Source: Enhygromyxa salina (GTDB taxonomy: Bacteria > Myxococcota_A > Polyangia > Nannocystales > Nannocystaceae). From it: 64,000 bases of DNA. Shown here piece after piece: positions 35,942-44,885 of this stretch (positions are counted from its first letter, which is position 1; each line of letters opens with the position of its first letter). The notes beneath the pieces are model-generated. The model did no database searches, was not told where the DNA came from, and worked only from the letters and a program-made list of their open reading frames with translations. The translations under genes were made by a program, and so were the position numbers. The stretch spans positions 1 to 64,000 of the forward strand of contig NZ_PVNK01000125.1 in assembly GCF_002994615.1 (NCBI RefSeq). Reading direction: 5' to 3'.

Positions 35942-37165
35942 CTAGGTCGCCGAGCTGGCCAGGGCTTGCCGAAGCAGCTCCATCCCCGCTTCGATGTCGT
36001 CCATCGAGCAGGCGAAGCTCAGGCGCAGGTGCCCCGGCGCCCCGAAGGCCGTGCCCGGGACCGTGGCCAGGCCCTTGTCCTCGAGCAGGAAGCCCGCGAG
36101 GGCGAGATCGTCGGCGAAGCGGGCCCCCTCTCCGCACAGGGCCGAAAAATCCGGGAACACATAGAACGCGCCGTCGGGCTCGACGAGCTCGGCTCCGGCC
36201 GCGCGCAGCCCCTTGATCATCGCGGCCCGGCGCTCGGTGAAACGCTCGCGCATGACCTCGACCTCGGCCTTGGCCGAGGCCTCGGTCACCGCCGCGAGCG
36301 CGGCCCACTGCGCGGGCGTGCTCGCGCCCGAGGTCGTCTGGCCCTGGATCGCGGTCACGGCCTTGGCGACGGGCACGGGCGCAGCGAGGAAGCCGATCCG
36401 CCAGCCGGTCATCGCGTGGCTCTTGGACACGCCGTCGACGATCACGATCTGATCTTCGATGCCCGGGATGCCCGCGAGCGCCCGAACCACCGACACCGAG
36501 GGCTGGCCGTAGGTCAGCTTGCGGTAGATGTCGTCGGTCAGGATCCAGGTCTGCGGGGCGCGCTCGGCCAGGACCTCCGCGAGCGCGCGCAGCTCGGCGG
36601 TCGTGTAGGCGACGCCGGTTGGGTTCGAGGGGCTGTTGAGCAGCAGGTACTTGGTCTTGGGCCCGACGGCCTCGCGCAGCTGCGCGGGCGTGAGCTTGAA
36701 GCCCTGCGCCCGCGGGCACGAGACGATCTTCGACGTGCCGCCGCCGAGCCGGACCATCTCGGGGTACGAGACCCAGTAGGGCGCCGCGATCACGACCTCG
36801 TCGCCGGGGTCGAGGGTGACCATGAACAGGTTGGCGAGGCTGTGCTTGGCCCCACACGAGACGATCAGCTGATCGCGGGTGATCTCGACGCCGTGGTAGG
36901 CCGAGAGCTCGGCCGCGGCCGCGTCGCGCAGCTGCGGGAGGCCCGGGACCGGCGCGTAGCCGACCGGCGCGTCGGCGAGGCGCCGGGTCACGCTGGCGGC
37001 GACAGCCGCGGGCGGGGCGAAGTCGGGCTCGCCCGCGCTGAAGTTGAACACCTTGCGACCGGCGGCCCGGAGCTCGCCGGCCCGGGCCGAGATAGCGAGG
37101 GTGGCCGAGGGCTTGATCGATCGGGCGACCGCGTTGATGTCGAGGGGGTGGGTGTGCGTGGTCAT
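35942..37165 (-). CDS. PLP-dependent aspartate-type aminotransferase (class I)
   Basis: 407 residues, fold-type I. Motifs: FSAGEPDFAPP (substrate-side), VSCGAKHSLANLF, NSPSNPTGV (Asn binding PLP ring), the pyridine-binding Asp region ILTDDIYRKLTYG, the Schiff-base lysine in GVSKSHAMTGWRIG, and the substrate-carboxylate Arg near LRLSFA. This is the bacterial AspB/AATase Ib pattern: aspartate + 2-oxoglutarate to oxaloacetate + glutamate, in the cytoplasm. ATG 37165 overlaps the rsmD stop (ATGA), so the two are co-translated. Substrate could also be another amino acid or prephenate. Confidence 0.85.
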   Translation of the reverse strand: MTTHTHPLDINAVARSIKPSATLAISARAGELRAAGRKVFNFSAGEPDFAPPAAVAASVTRRLADAPVGYAPVPGLPQLRDAAAAELSAYHGVEITRDQLIVSCGAKHSLANLFMVTLDPGDEVVIAAPYWVSYPEMVRLGGGTSKIVSCPRAQGFKLTPAQLREAVGPKTKYLLLNSPSNPTGVAYTTAELRALAEVLAERAPQTWILTDDIYRKLTYGQPSVSVVRALAGIPGIEDQIVIVDGVSKSHAMTGWRIGFLAAPVPVAKAVTAIQGQTTSGASTPAQWAALAAVTEASAKAEVEVMRERFTERRAAMIKGLRAAGAELVEPDGAFYVFPDFSALCGEGARFADDLALAGFLLEDKGLATVPGTAFGAPGHLRLSFACSMDDIEAGMELLRQALASSAT

Positions 37166-37746
37166 GGGCGGCTCGCTTTGCCGAGGTGACGGAGAAATTC
37201 GAGGGCCGTCTGGCCGTGATCGCGGATGGCCTCGCTGGCCAGGCCCGCCGGGATCGGGATCGCCGGTCGCCGTCCGCGGTGCTTTTGGTACTCGATCACG
37301 ACGACCGCGTCGTCGGCGAGGTGTCCGTGGGTCACGAGCGCGTCGAGGACCGGGCCGTAGAGCTCGAGCTTCGCGTAGGGCGGATCGACGAGTACCAGAT
37401 CGAAGGGCCCCTGGCTCGGGCCGCCGACGAAACGCCGCGCATCGGCGCGCACGAGCGTCGCTTGTTCGCGCACAGCCAGCGCGTCGAGCTGCCGGGCGAG
37501 GAAGCGGTGAAGCTGCGAGTGCTGCTCGACGAGGGTCGCGTGCGCTGCCCCACGACTGATCGCCTCGATCGCCAGGCCCCCGGTTCCTGCGAAGAGATCG
37601 AGCACCCGCGCGCCGACGACCTCGCGCTGGAGACGATCGAAGATCGCCCCGCGGACCCGGCTCGAGCTCGGGCGCACGCCGGTGATCGAGCGCGGCAGCG
37701 CCAGCAGCCGCCGCCCACCAAGTGTCCCTGCGACGACCCGCTGCAC
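37162..37746 (-). CDS. rsmD: 16S rRNA (guanine966-N2)-methyltransferase
   Basis: 194 residues. RsmD landmarks: VVAGTLGGRRL and RPSSSRVRGAIFDRL at the N-terminus, SAM motif DLFAGTGGLAIEAISRGA, and catalytic DPPY (VLVDPPY). The protein methylates G966 of 16S rRNA in the assembled small subunit. Start GTG 37746, with a TTTTCA-17-TAGATC promoter-like arrangement six bases upstream. Co-transcribed with the aminotransferase gene. The usual neighbour CoaD is absent. Confidence 0.9.
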   Translation of the reverse strand: MQRVVAGTLGGRRLLALPRSITGVRPSSSRVRGAIFDRLQREVVGARVLDLFAGTGGLAIEAISRGAAHATLVEQHSQLHRFLARQLDALAVREQATLVRADARRFVGGPSQGPFDLVLVDPPYAKLELYGPVLDALVTHGHLADDAVVVIEYQKHRGRRPAIPIPAGLASEAIRDHGQTALEFLRHLGKASRP

Positions 37747-37799
37747 GGCTCAGATCTAGCGCCCTCGCCCGGGCCTGAAAAGTCGATACCATCTCGACC

Positions 37800-37985
37800 G
37801 TGCACGAGCGCGCGGACATGTCCCTGGGTCCCTGCATCTGTCAGCGCCCGATCCTGGCGCTCGGGGCCTGCGCGGACGAGGGCGGGGGGCCGGGCGAAGG
37901 CGCGGACACGGGCGAGCGCGGGGGGTGCGACGGCGACCCCGGCGACGGTGACGGCGACGGCGGCGCCTGCGAACGAGGCCCATGA
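37800..37985 (+). pseudogene. 61-codon GD-lipoprotein-like mini-ORF before the flippase
   Basis: GTG 37800 (or ATG 37818). The sequence PILALGACADEGGG followed by CDGDPGDGDGDGG looks like a shortened GD-linker lipoprotein: weak signal, ALGAC lipobox, stub of linker, no mature domain. A TACCAT hexamer lies 7 nt upstream of GTG, and the stop overlaps the flippase ATG (ATGA). It may be a decayed gene whose translation start now drives the flippase, or a genuine leader ORF. Confidence 0.4.
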
Positions 37986-39244
37986 CCGCCCGCGACTCGG
38001 TCACGCGCAGCTTGTCGTGGAGCCTCTTCGGTGAGCTGAGCTTCGCGGCGGCGCAGTTCTTGTCGCTGCTCGTCGTGGCCAAGCTCGGCTCGCCCGAGGC
38101 CCTCGGCCGCTACTCGCTCGGCCTCGCCGTCGCGACCCCGATCATCATTCTGGCCAACTTGCACCTGCGCCCGATCTACGTGGTCGACACCCGCGCGCGC
38201 TGGGGCTTCGCCCACTACCTCGGCCTGCGCACGCTGATGCTCCCGCTCGCGCTGGCCGTGACCGCGGGCGTGTGCCTGATCCGGGGCTGGCCGTGGCAGA
38301 CCGCGGCGGTCGTGTGCCTGCTCGGCGTGATCCGGGTGACCGGCAGCGCCTCGGACATCCTCTATGGCCGGGCCCAGCGGGCCGAGAAGATGGACACGAT
38401 CGGGATCTCGCGGGCGGTCCGCGGGGGTCTGTGGATCGGCCTGCTCGCCCTCGGGCTGAAGCTCGGCGACGAGGTCTTCGCCCTCGCGCTGGTCTGCGCT
38501 GGCATGGTCCTCCACACCCTGGGCTACGATCTGCGCAAGGCCAGGGCCGTCGAGGTCGCCGAGGATCCGCCCGGCCCCGCGCTGCGGCCCCGCTTCGAGC
38601 CCGCGGCGCTGCGGGCCCTCGCCTGGGAGGCGCTGCCGATGGGCCTCGCGGGCGGCCTCCTCGGCCTGACCGGCAACGTCCCCGCCTACGTGCTCGAGGA
38701 CACCCACGGGCTCGAGGCCGTCGGCTTCTTCGCCGCCGTGTTCTCGGTCATCCAGGCCAGCGGCGTGGTCAACGTCGCCCTCGGCAACGCCGCGATCCCG
38801 CGCCTCGCAACCCTCTCGGTCGACGACCCCCGCGGGTTTTGGGTGCTGCTGGCCAAGCTGCTCGGGCTCGTGGTCGCGCTCAACGGGATCGGGGTCGCGC
38901 TCGTCGCCGCGATCGGTGACGCGTACCTGCAGTACGCCTACACGCCCGAGTACGCCGTCTACCTGCCCCAGCTGGTGCTCGCCTCGATCGCCGCGGTCGT
39001 GCTCGGGCTGGCCAACATGCTGTCGCAGACCTTGACCGCGCTGTCGCGCTTTCGCCTCCAGCTGTGGCTCAACCTCGGGGCCCTCGGCTGCTCGATCGGC
39101 GTCGCGCTGTGGCGGATCCCGAGCCGGGGGATCGGCGGCGCGATCGAGACCCTGCTCGTGCTCGCGAGCGTTCGCCTCGTGCTCTACATCGTCGCCAACC
39201 TCGCCGTCGGGCCGCGTCGGAGCTCGAGTCAGCCCCAGGGCTGA
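37982..39244 (+). CDS. Oligosaccharide flippase / Wzx-like membrane protein
   Basis: 420 residues with about twelve hydrophobic helices, MATE/MOP superfamily-like: the N-terminus SLSWSLFGELSFAAAQFLSL, then GSPEALGRYSLGLAVATPII, GRAQRAEKMDTIGI (short loop), and a C-terminal half with LEAVGFFAAVFSVIQASGVV and QYAYTPEYAVYLPQL. Such proteins flip lipid-linked glycans across the inner membrane. ATG 37982 overlaps the mini-ORF stop. A glycosyltransferase gene lies downstream on the other strand, in keeping with polysaccharide work. Confidence 0.8.
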   Translation: MTARDSVTRSLSWSLFGELSFAAAQFLSLLVVAKLGSPEALGRYSLGLAVATPIIILANLHLRPIYVVDTRARWGFAHYLGLRTLMLPLALAVTAGVCLIRGWPWQTAAVVCLLGVIRVTGSASDILYGRAQRAEKMDTIGISRAVRGGLWIGLLALGLKLGDEVFALALVCAGMVLHTLGYDLRKARAVEVAEDPPGPALRPRFEPAALRALAWEALPMGLAGGLLGLTGNVPAYVLEDTHGLEAVGFFAAVFSVIQASGVVNVALGNAAIPRLATLSVDDPRGFWVLLAKLLGLVVALNGIGVALVAAIGDAYLQYAYTPEYAVYLPQLVLASIAAVVLGLANMLSQTLTALSRFRLQLWLNLGALGCSIGVALWRIPSRGIGGAIETLLVLASVRLVLYIVANLAVGPRRSSSQPQG

Positions 39245-39318
39245 GCGGGTTCGTGGACCAGCACAACCGGCCGCGTCCCTCGGGCAGCGCCTGTGACATC
39301 GGTGCCTACGCGCTGTAG
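39241..39318 (+). pseudogene. C-terminal scrap of a right-handed beta-helix protein
   Basis: A frame overlapping the flippase stop reads LSGFVDQHNRPRPSGSACDI then GAYAL and TAG. This is the typical 'DqrGxPRPxGxxCDIGAYE' end of choice-of-anchor/beta-helix surface proteins. No upstream body exists in this frame, so it is a leftover of a gene disrupted when the flippase region was assembled. Confidence 0.45.
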
Positions 39319-39346
39319 TCCGGTCGGCCGAGGGGCTCGCGGTCCG

Positions 39347-41476
39347 TCACCGCGAGCCTCCACGCAGGTCGTCGCGGGTCCGGCTCTCGGACGGCGCGTC
39401 CGAGTCGAAGCGGCCAAACAGCTCGACGACAGGCGGCTGACGCCAGCGCTCGTTGAGGTTGTCCGTGGTCACCTCCCTCCGCTCGAGCACCTCCTCGCCG
39501 CCGCGGGTTCGGAGCCGCTCACACTGCGCATGGATCCGCGCGACGCCCCGGGGCACCCGCGGGGCGAGGGCGGGGTCGATGTCGCACAGCGAGCCCCGGT
39601 AGTAGAGGTGGCAGCCCTGCTCGTCGCTGGGCTCGCGATCGTTGGGCATCGATCGAAAGCGCAGCTGCGGGGCGACCAGCCCGAGGGGCGAGCGGTCGGG
39701 AGCCAGGCAGCAGTCGAGGTCGGGCTCGCTGGTCGGCTGGCGCGGGCGCACGAACCACAGCGTGCAGCCGTCGAGCTCGCGCTCGTCGAGGGCCTCGGCC
39801 AGGAACAGGTACTCGGCCTGGAAGGTGTACTCGTGGCGCCAACCCGGGCGCGCGGCGAGGGTCCCGAGCACGGCCAGCGCGACCGCGCCCGCGCCCAGCA
39901 GCGGCCGTCGCAGCCGCGCCCGCGGGCCCCGGAGCCAGCCCTCGGCCGCGTCGCCGAGCTGCGCCGCGACCACGACCAGGACCGGCAGCGCGAGCACGAA
40001 GTAGCGCGCCCCGGTCAGGCCGTCGTGGGTCAGGTTGCGACCCAGGGGCACGAAGATCAGCGCCCAGCTCAGCAGCGCCGCGCCGACCAGGCCCCAGCGT
40101 TTCGCGAGCAGCGCGGCCACGAGCCCCAGGACCACGCACGCCAGACAGACCGGCGAGATCCAGTGCGGCGGCTCGCTCGTCGCGACCCACAGCTGCGAGA
40201 ACAGGACCCTGGCCGTGTAGCGGATGCCCTCGGCCTCGGGCCCGGGGTGGTTGCTGGGCAGCACGACCTGAAACCACCCGTAGACGCCGATCAGCGCCCA
40301 GCTCAGCCAGAAGAATGCGGCGTCGCCGAGCCGGCGCGGCAGCGGCTGCCAGCGCACGTCAGGCGCGGCCGGGCTCGGCTTGGCGAAGATCGTCCACAGC
40401 GGGATCAGGCAAAGCTGCGGCCAGCAGTCCACGCGGGTCAAGATCGCGAGCAGGACCAAGCTCGCGCTCAGGAGCCGCGGGATCACGCTGACCTCGGTCG
40501 CGCTGCGCAGCCACACCGCCCACGCCGCCAGCGCCAGCGTGCCCGCGAGCACGTGCTCCGAGCTCGACGCCGACAGCCGCACGGCGATCGGCGCGAGCGC
40601 GAGCAGCACCCCGGCGACGACCCCCGCGCTCAGCGAGCCGCCCAGGCGCCGGACCACGAGCACGATCAGCGGCACCGCCAGCGCGCCCGTGACCCGGACC
40701 AGCCCGAAGGCGACCCCCACCGTCCACGGGCTCAGCGCGCGCACGAGCGCCTGCAACACCGCCGAGCTGGCCCCAAAGCGCAGCTCGCCGAGGCCCTCGG
40801 CCGGCAAGAAGGGGCCGTACCAATTGCCGAGGCTCGCTACCGCGACGAAGCGCGGGACCAGGGCGACCACGAACAGGCCCGCCATCGCCAGGCCCCAGCG
40901 CCGGGCGTCCTCGCGCGCGGACGCGGGCGCGGCCCGAAGCTCGCGCCAGGCCCCGAGCCCCGCGAGCGCGGCGAGGATCAGCGCCGCCAGCCACGCCGCG
41001 CTAGCGAGGACCAGCGGATCTGCGAGGCCGATCCCATCCGCCTCGCTGCTGAGCTCCGGCGCCTGCCCGCGCACGACCGGGACCAGCTCCTCACGCGGCT
41101 CGCCGACGAAGGCCCGGACCCCCGCGAGCGCCTCCGGGCACAGCTCAGCGAATTCCGGCGCCGCGTAGTAGGCGAGGTCCTCGCCCTCGTGCGAGGGCTC
41201 GACCACGCACCCGCGCGGGCCGAGCAGCACCGTGAGCACGTCGCCGTCGCGGCGCCACTCGATCTGGGTGCGGAACATCGAGGTGTCCACGCGCCCGAGC
41301 GCGCACGGGCCCTCGGCCCCGATCGCCCGCATGCGGTCGACCAGGTCGTCGATCTGCTCCTTGGGCAGGGCCTGCTCGCAGGTCTCGGTGAAGCCCGGAG
41401 CCGCCGACGCACGCGCGGGCGCCAGCACCGTGAGCAGCGCCAGGACCGTGAGCACCACGCGGACCAGCGCCGACAC
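39347..41476 (-). CDS. GT39/ArnT-like membrane glycosyltransferase with N-terminal periplasmic domain
   Basis: 709 residues. Signal-like N-terminus (LVRVVLTVLALLTVLAPARA), an extracytoplasmic domain of about 130 residues with three cysteine pairs, then about eleven membrane helices. The region WGLAMAGLFVVALVPRFVAV to NWYGPFLPAEGLGEL has the first-loop pattern of GT39/GT83 lipid-phosphate-sugar transferases (a loop acid after the first helix), and SEHVLAGTLALAAWAVWLR follows. GTG 41476 has TATACT seven bases upstream, so earlier in-frame starts are unlikely. Likely a polyprenyl-phosphate-dependent transferase; acceptor unknown. Confidence 0.7.
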   Translation of the reverse strand: MSALVRVVLTVLALLTVLAPARASAAPGFTETCEQALPKEQIDDLVDRMRAIGAEGPCALGRVDTSMFRTQIEWRRDGDVLTVLLGPRGCVVEPSHEGEDLAYYAAPEFAELCPEALAGVRAFVGEPREELVPVVRGQAPELSSEADGIGLADPLVLASAAWLAALILAALAGLGAWRELRAAPASAREDARRWGLAMAGLFVVALVPRFVAVASLGNWYGPFLPAEGLGELRFGASSAVLQALVRALSPWTVGVAFGLVRVTGALAVPLIVLVVRRLGGSLSAGVVAGVLLALAPIAVRLSASSSEHVLAGTLALAAWAVWLRSATEVSVIPRLLSASLVLLAILTRVDCWPQLCLIPLWTIFAKPSPAAPDVRWQPLPRRLGDAAFFWLSWALIGVYGWFQVVLPSNHPGPEAEGIRYTARVLFSQLWVATSEPPHWISPVCLACVVLGLVAALLAKRWGLVGAALLSWALIFVPLGRNLTHDGLTGARYFVLALPVLVVVAAQLGDAAEGWLRGPRARLRRPLLGAGAVALAVLGTLAARPGWRHEYTFQAEYLFLAEALDERELDGCTLWFVRPRQPTSEPDLDCCLAPDRSPLGLVAPQLRFRSMPNDREPSDEQGCHLYYRGSLCDIDPALAPRVPRGVARIHAQCERLRTRGGEEVLERREVTTDNLNERWRQPPVVELFGRFDSDAPSESRTRDDLRGGSR

Positions 41477-41483
41477 GGCGCGC

Positions 41484-41489
41484 AGTATA
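41484..41489 (-). promoter_or_regulatory. -10 hexamer TATACT (leaderless) of the glycosyltransferase
   Basis: Minus strand TATACT, 7 nt, GTG 41476. No -35 match at normal spacing. Confidence 0.45.
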
Positions 41490-41579
41490 TCCGAGCCAGC
41501 CCGAGCCGCGGCCCAACACCGCTCGCCCCTGGATCCGCGACGCGTCGCGCCGTTGTCGCTACACTGCGGCGAGGGCCGA

Positions 41580-42662
41580 GTGACGACGCGCATCCGCGAG
41601 GCGAGGACGAGCGACCTGCCCGAGTTGGCGGCGCTGCTCGGTGCACGCGCGGGCCTCGACGGGCCCGAGCCCAACCCGCGCCGGGTCCTGCACGATCTCG
41701 ATCCCGCCCGCGTCCGGGCCTGGGTCGGCGTCGAGGGCCAACACATCGTGGCCATGACCTGCGCCGAGCTGCGCCGGCTCCAGATCGGTGATCGCACCGT
41801 CGACGCCGGCTACTGGTCGGTCCTCCACGTCGACGACGATCATCTCGACGCGCTCCCCCCTGCCCGCCTCGCGCAGACCATGCTCGCGGGCCTCGCCGAG
41901 CTCGGCGTCGAGCAGGTCTACCGTGCAGGCCCACTCGATCTCGCCCGGGCCCACCCCCTCGGCGAGCTGCGCGAGGTCAGCCGCGTTGCCCTGCGCCTCA
42001 AGCCCCTGCGCCCGCTCTCGCTGCTGGCCAAGGGCCTCGGCTGGCCGGGCTGGGCCCGGCGCGTGGCCGAGCCCCTCGATCGCGTCGTCAGCCTCCCCTC
42101 GCGCGCCGACGACCTGCGACCACGCCGACGCCCGCGCGCGACCTCGATCGTCAGACTCTCGCTGCCCGAGGATGCCGAGGGCGTCGCCGAGCTGCTCGCG
42201 CGGGCGCGCGCGGGCCGAGTCACCCGTCGCTGGGCCGCCGAGGAGCTGTGCGCACGCTACCAGGCGGCGGCCGACGGCGGCCCCTACACGCTCTTGGGTC
42301 TGTGCCGCGCGGGCGCGCTCATCGGGGTCCTCGCCTACCGAATGACCACGCGCGAGACCGGCGCGCGCCTCGGCGTGATCATGGAGCTCGCGGCCCGGGA
42401 CGACGACCCCGAGCTCCTCGAGTTGCTGCTGCACGGCGTCGAGCGCCGCGTCCGAGCGCAGCGGGCCGACGGCGTGCTGCTGCTCGACGCCCTCGGCCCG
42501 ACCCTGTCTGCGCTCGCGCGTCGGTCCGGCTACGGCGACAGCGGTGAGCGCTTCGTGCTCGAGGTCGGGGACACGCCAGCCGTCGATGCTGACGACGCCG
42601 ACGGTCCGCTGCTCGACGCGGACGCCTGGCGCGTGCCGCTGAGCGATCACGACGGGCTCTGA
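41580..42662 (+). CDS. GNAT family N-acetyltransferase
   Basis: 360 residues. The N-terminal RIREARTSDLPELAALLG is the usual beta1-alpha1 start of a GNAT fold; the first half continues with VGVEGQHIVAMTCAELRRL, GYWSVLHVDDD. A second GNAT-like half starts at SIVRLSLPEDAEGVAELLAR and contains ALIGVLAYRMTTRETG and LHGVERRVRAQRADGVLLL. The acetyl-CoA loop is not crisp in either half. GTG 41580 with GAGGG upstream, a Shine-Dalgarno-type start unlike many neighbours. It converges with and overlaps the Nei gene by 16 bp. Substrate unknown. Confidence 0.65.
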   Translation: MTTRIREARTSDLPELAALLGARAGLDGPEPNPRRVLHDLDPARVRAWVGVEGQHIVAMTCAELRRLQIGDRTVDAGYWSVLHVDDDHLDALPPARLAQTMLAGLAELGVEQVYRAGPLDLARAHPLGELREVSRVALRLKPLRPLSLLAKGLGWPGWARRVAEPLDRVVSLPSRADDLRPRRRPRATSIVRLSLPEDAEGVAELLARARAGRVTRRWAAEELCARYQAAADGGPYTLLGLCRAGALIGVLAYRMTTRETGARLGVIMELAARDDDPELLELLLHGVERRVRAQRADGVLLLDALGPTLSALARRSGYGDSGERFVLEVGDTPAVDADDADGPLLDADAWRVPLSDHDGL

Positions 42663-43489
42663 GCTTGGCAGCCCGGGCAGTAGTAGGTCGAGCGGGCCAG
42701 CCGGCCCTGGCGGCGCATCTGGATCAGCTCGCCGCACACACGGCAGGGTCGACCGCTGCGCTCGTAGACCCACAGCCGCCCGCGGCCCTCGAAGCGCGTC
42801 CGCCGAGGACCGCCGCGATCGAGGTTGAGGCGCATCAGCTCGCGCGCGCGCTCGAGCAGCGCCCGCAGCTCGGCGGCCTCGAGCGCGGCGACGGGCGCGA
42901 AGGGATCGCGGCGCTCGAGGAACAGCAGCTCCGACTTGTAGACGTTGCCGATCCCGGCGACCGCGGACTGACGCATGATCGCGGCTCCGAGCGCGACCTC
43001 CCCGAGCGCGCGCAGACGGGCGACGGCCTCGTCGAGGTCCGCGCCGGGATCGAGGAGATCGGGGCCGAGCTGGGCCAGCGCGCGGCTACGCAGCAGGCCG
43101 CGGGGACCGAGGAATTTCAGGATCTCCGGTCGGGTGCAGACCGCCGCGTGGGTCTGGGTGCGCAGGACCAGCGACGGGCGCGGTCCCGAGCTTCGCGCGA
43201 CATCGCCCGCCCCGCGGACCGACCAACGCCCGTGCATGCCCAGGTGGGTCCAGATCGCAACGGGCAGCTGGTCTGCGCGACGGGGATCGGCCTCGCCTGC
43301 GACGGCGTGAAGCGGCGCGCAATGGACCAATAAATTCTTGCCCCGGGCTTCGACGCGATCGACGCGACGGCCGACGATCTGCCAGTCGTCGACGGCCGCG
43401 AGCTCGCAGGTGCAGGCGAGGAGCGTCTGGCCATCGAGCACCGGCCGCAGGGCCGCCGCGACGCGGTGGATCGTATCGCCCTCGGGCAC
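42647..43489 (-). CDS. nei: Endonuclease VIII-like DNA glycosylase (Fpg/Nei family)
   Basis: 280 residues. Initiator PEGDTIHR (catalytic Pro and Glu after the start residue), the helix-two-turn-helix GNVYKSE with the binding Asn and Lys, and a C-terminal zinc finger CRVC...CPGC. This is the Nei2 type, which removes oxidised pyrimidines and cuts the abasic site by beta,delta-elimination. GTG 43489 start is fixed by the PEGDT motif. The 3' end overlaps the GNAT gene. With tag and the MrfA/MrfB-like pair it is one of three repair functions in the window. Confidence 0.9.
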   Translation of the reverse strand: MPEGDTIHRVAAALRPVLDGQTLLACTCELAAVDDWQIVGRRVDRVEARGKNLLVHCAPLHAVAGEADPRRADQLPVAIWTHLGMHGRWSVRGAGDVARSSGPRPSLVLRTQTHAAVCTRPEILKFLGPRGLLRSRALAQLGPDLLDPGADLDEAVARLRALGEVALGAAIMRQSAVAGIGNVYKSELLFLERRDPFAPVAALEAAELRALLERARELMRLNLDRGGPRRTRFEGRGRLWVYERSGRPCRVCGELIQMRRQGRLARSTYYCPGCQAQSPS

Positions 43490-43609
43490 GGCGAGCGTGC
43501 ATTAGCACGCGCGTTCGGAGTTTCCACAGCGCAACGATCGGGTGACGAACGCGCGGGTCGACCACTTTGGCTGCTGGCTTCCCCCCTGCCCCGTGCGACA
43601 CTGCAGGCC

Positions 43610-44794
43610 ATGCGACGCTCCTTTGCCCTGCTCACGGTCCTCGCCCTCGTCTTCGCTTGCAGCGACGATGGCGGCAATGGTGGTGACTCCTCCGCCACCG
43701 GCTCCGAAACCGGCTCCGGCGACGGCGACGGCGACGGCAACTCGGGCAGCGAGGACAACACGGAGACCGCAGAGGGCACCGGCGACGGTGACGGCGACCC
43801 GGGCGACGGCGACGGCGACGGCGACACCGGTGACGGCGACGGCGACACCGGAGACGGCGATGGCGACACCGGTGACGGTGACGGCGACGGCGATGGCGAC
43901 ACCGGTGACGGTGACGGTGACGGCGACGGTGACGGCGACGGCGACGGCGACGGCGACACTGGAGACGGCGACGGTGACCCCGACGCCGACCCGCTGTGGG
44001 TCAACCCCAACCTCTGGTACTCCGTCGAGGATCGCCTGATCTACATCGAGATCGATCCCGACGACGGCTCCGTCGTCCAGCTGGTCGCGAGCACGATCCT
44101 CACCCCCCTCATCGACGGCCAAAACGGCTTGACCATGCTCGAAGACGGCTCGCTCGTCGGTTCCCGCGAGAGCGCCGGGGCCACCCAGATCTTCCACGTC
44201 CCCGAGCCCCCGACGATGGGCGAGGACATCGAGGTCGACATCCTCGGCACGGTCCCCGACGGGCTCCGGATCGAGGCGCTCTACACCGACTGCCAGGGCC
44301 TGGTCTACCTCATGGACACCGGCGTCGACGTCGGCAGCTCCGAGGGCAACCGACTCCTGCGCTTCACCGGCGACTACCTCGCGGGCGACCTCAGCTACGA
44401 GGTCATCACCGACCTCGAGATGGCCTCGGTCGCCGACATCGACGACATGGGTCCGGGCATCGACGACATGGGCGAGGTCACCGACGGGCTCGGCTTTGCG
44501 ATCGACTCGGGCACCGTCTACGAGATGGACTACAACACCGGGACCGCCGTCGAGATCGGCAACGGCGGGACCTGGGGCATCCACGTGCTCGGGGGTCCGC
44601 TGTTCAACGACGACACCGCGCGCCTCTACATCCTCAACTCCGACGCCGATCTGTTCGAGGCCGACCCCAACGACCTCAGCCTCTCGGATGTCCTGGTCAC
44701 GGGCCCGACGCCCAACGGCAACGCCTACCCCGGCTGGAGCGGGCTCGCGGGGCCGCTGACCGAGTGCGAGTCGACGCTGCCCGATCCCCAGTAG
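43610..44794 (+). CDS. GD-linker lipoprotein with beta-propeller-like domain
   Basis: 394 residues. Lipobox LVFAC (signal RRSFALLTVLALVFAC), Ser/Thr/Glu stretch, a (Gly-Asp)n/Thr linker of about 80 residues, then about 270 residues of repeated beta-strand units: YSVEDRLIYIEIDPDDGSVV, LTMLEDGSLVGSRESAGAT, EALYTDCQGLVYLMDTG, YEMDYNTGTAVEIGNGGTW. The repeats resemble blades of a propeller of the type found in surface glycan- or protein-binding lipoproteins. ATG 43610 has GACACT seven bases upstream. The stop TAG lies at the first unit of a 12-bp repeat, perhaps from a CAG to TAG change. Confidence 0.75.
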   Translation: MRRSFALLTVLALVFACSDDGGNGGDSSATGSETGSGDGDGDGNSGSEDNTETAEGTGDGDGDPGDGDGDGDTGDGDGDTGDGDGDTGDGDGDGDGDTGDGDGDGDGDGDGDGDGDTGDGDGDPDADPLWVNPNLWYSVEDRLIYIEIDPDDGSVVQLVASTILTPLIDGQNGLTMLEDGSLVGSRESAGATQIFHVPEPPTMGEDIEVDILGTVPDGLRIEALYTDCQGLVYLMDTGVDVGSSEGNRLLRFTGDYLAGDLSYEVITDLEMASVADIDDMGPGIDDMGEVTDGLGFAIDSGTVYEMDYNTGTAVEIGNGGTWGIHVLGGPLFNDDTARLYILNSDADLFEADPNDLSLSDVLVTGPTPNGNAYPGWSGLAGPLTECESTLPDPQ

Positions 44795-44830
44795 CTCGCC
44801 CAGCAGCTCGCCCAGCAGCTCGCCCAGCAG
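44795..44830 (+). repeat. 12-bp tandem repeat CTCGCCCAGCAG, three units
   Basis: Directly after the lipoprotein stop. The preceding bases CCCAGTAG look like a degenerate unit with TAG instead of CAG. Confidence 0.8.
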
Positions 44831-44885
44831 CTCATTGGGGCTCGTCTGCGAGCACCGCCACAGCCGTCAGCGACTCTGCGACCTA

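Noticed and set aside
39293..41791. 832-codon plus-strand frame opposite the glycosyltransferase
   Set aside because: Arg/Ala/Gln-rich shadow without hydrophobic pattern; the minus strand encodes membrane helices.
44795..44830. Possible CRISPR or attachment repeat
   Set aside because: Plain 12-bp tandem repeat without spacers, next to a stop codon.
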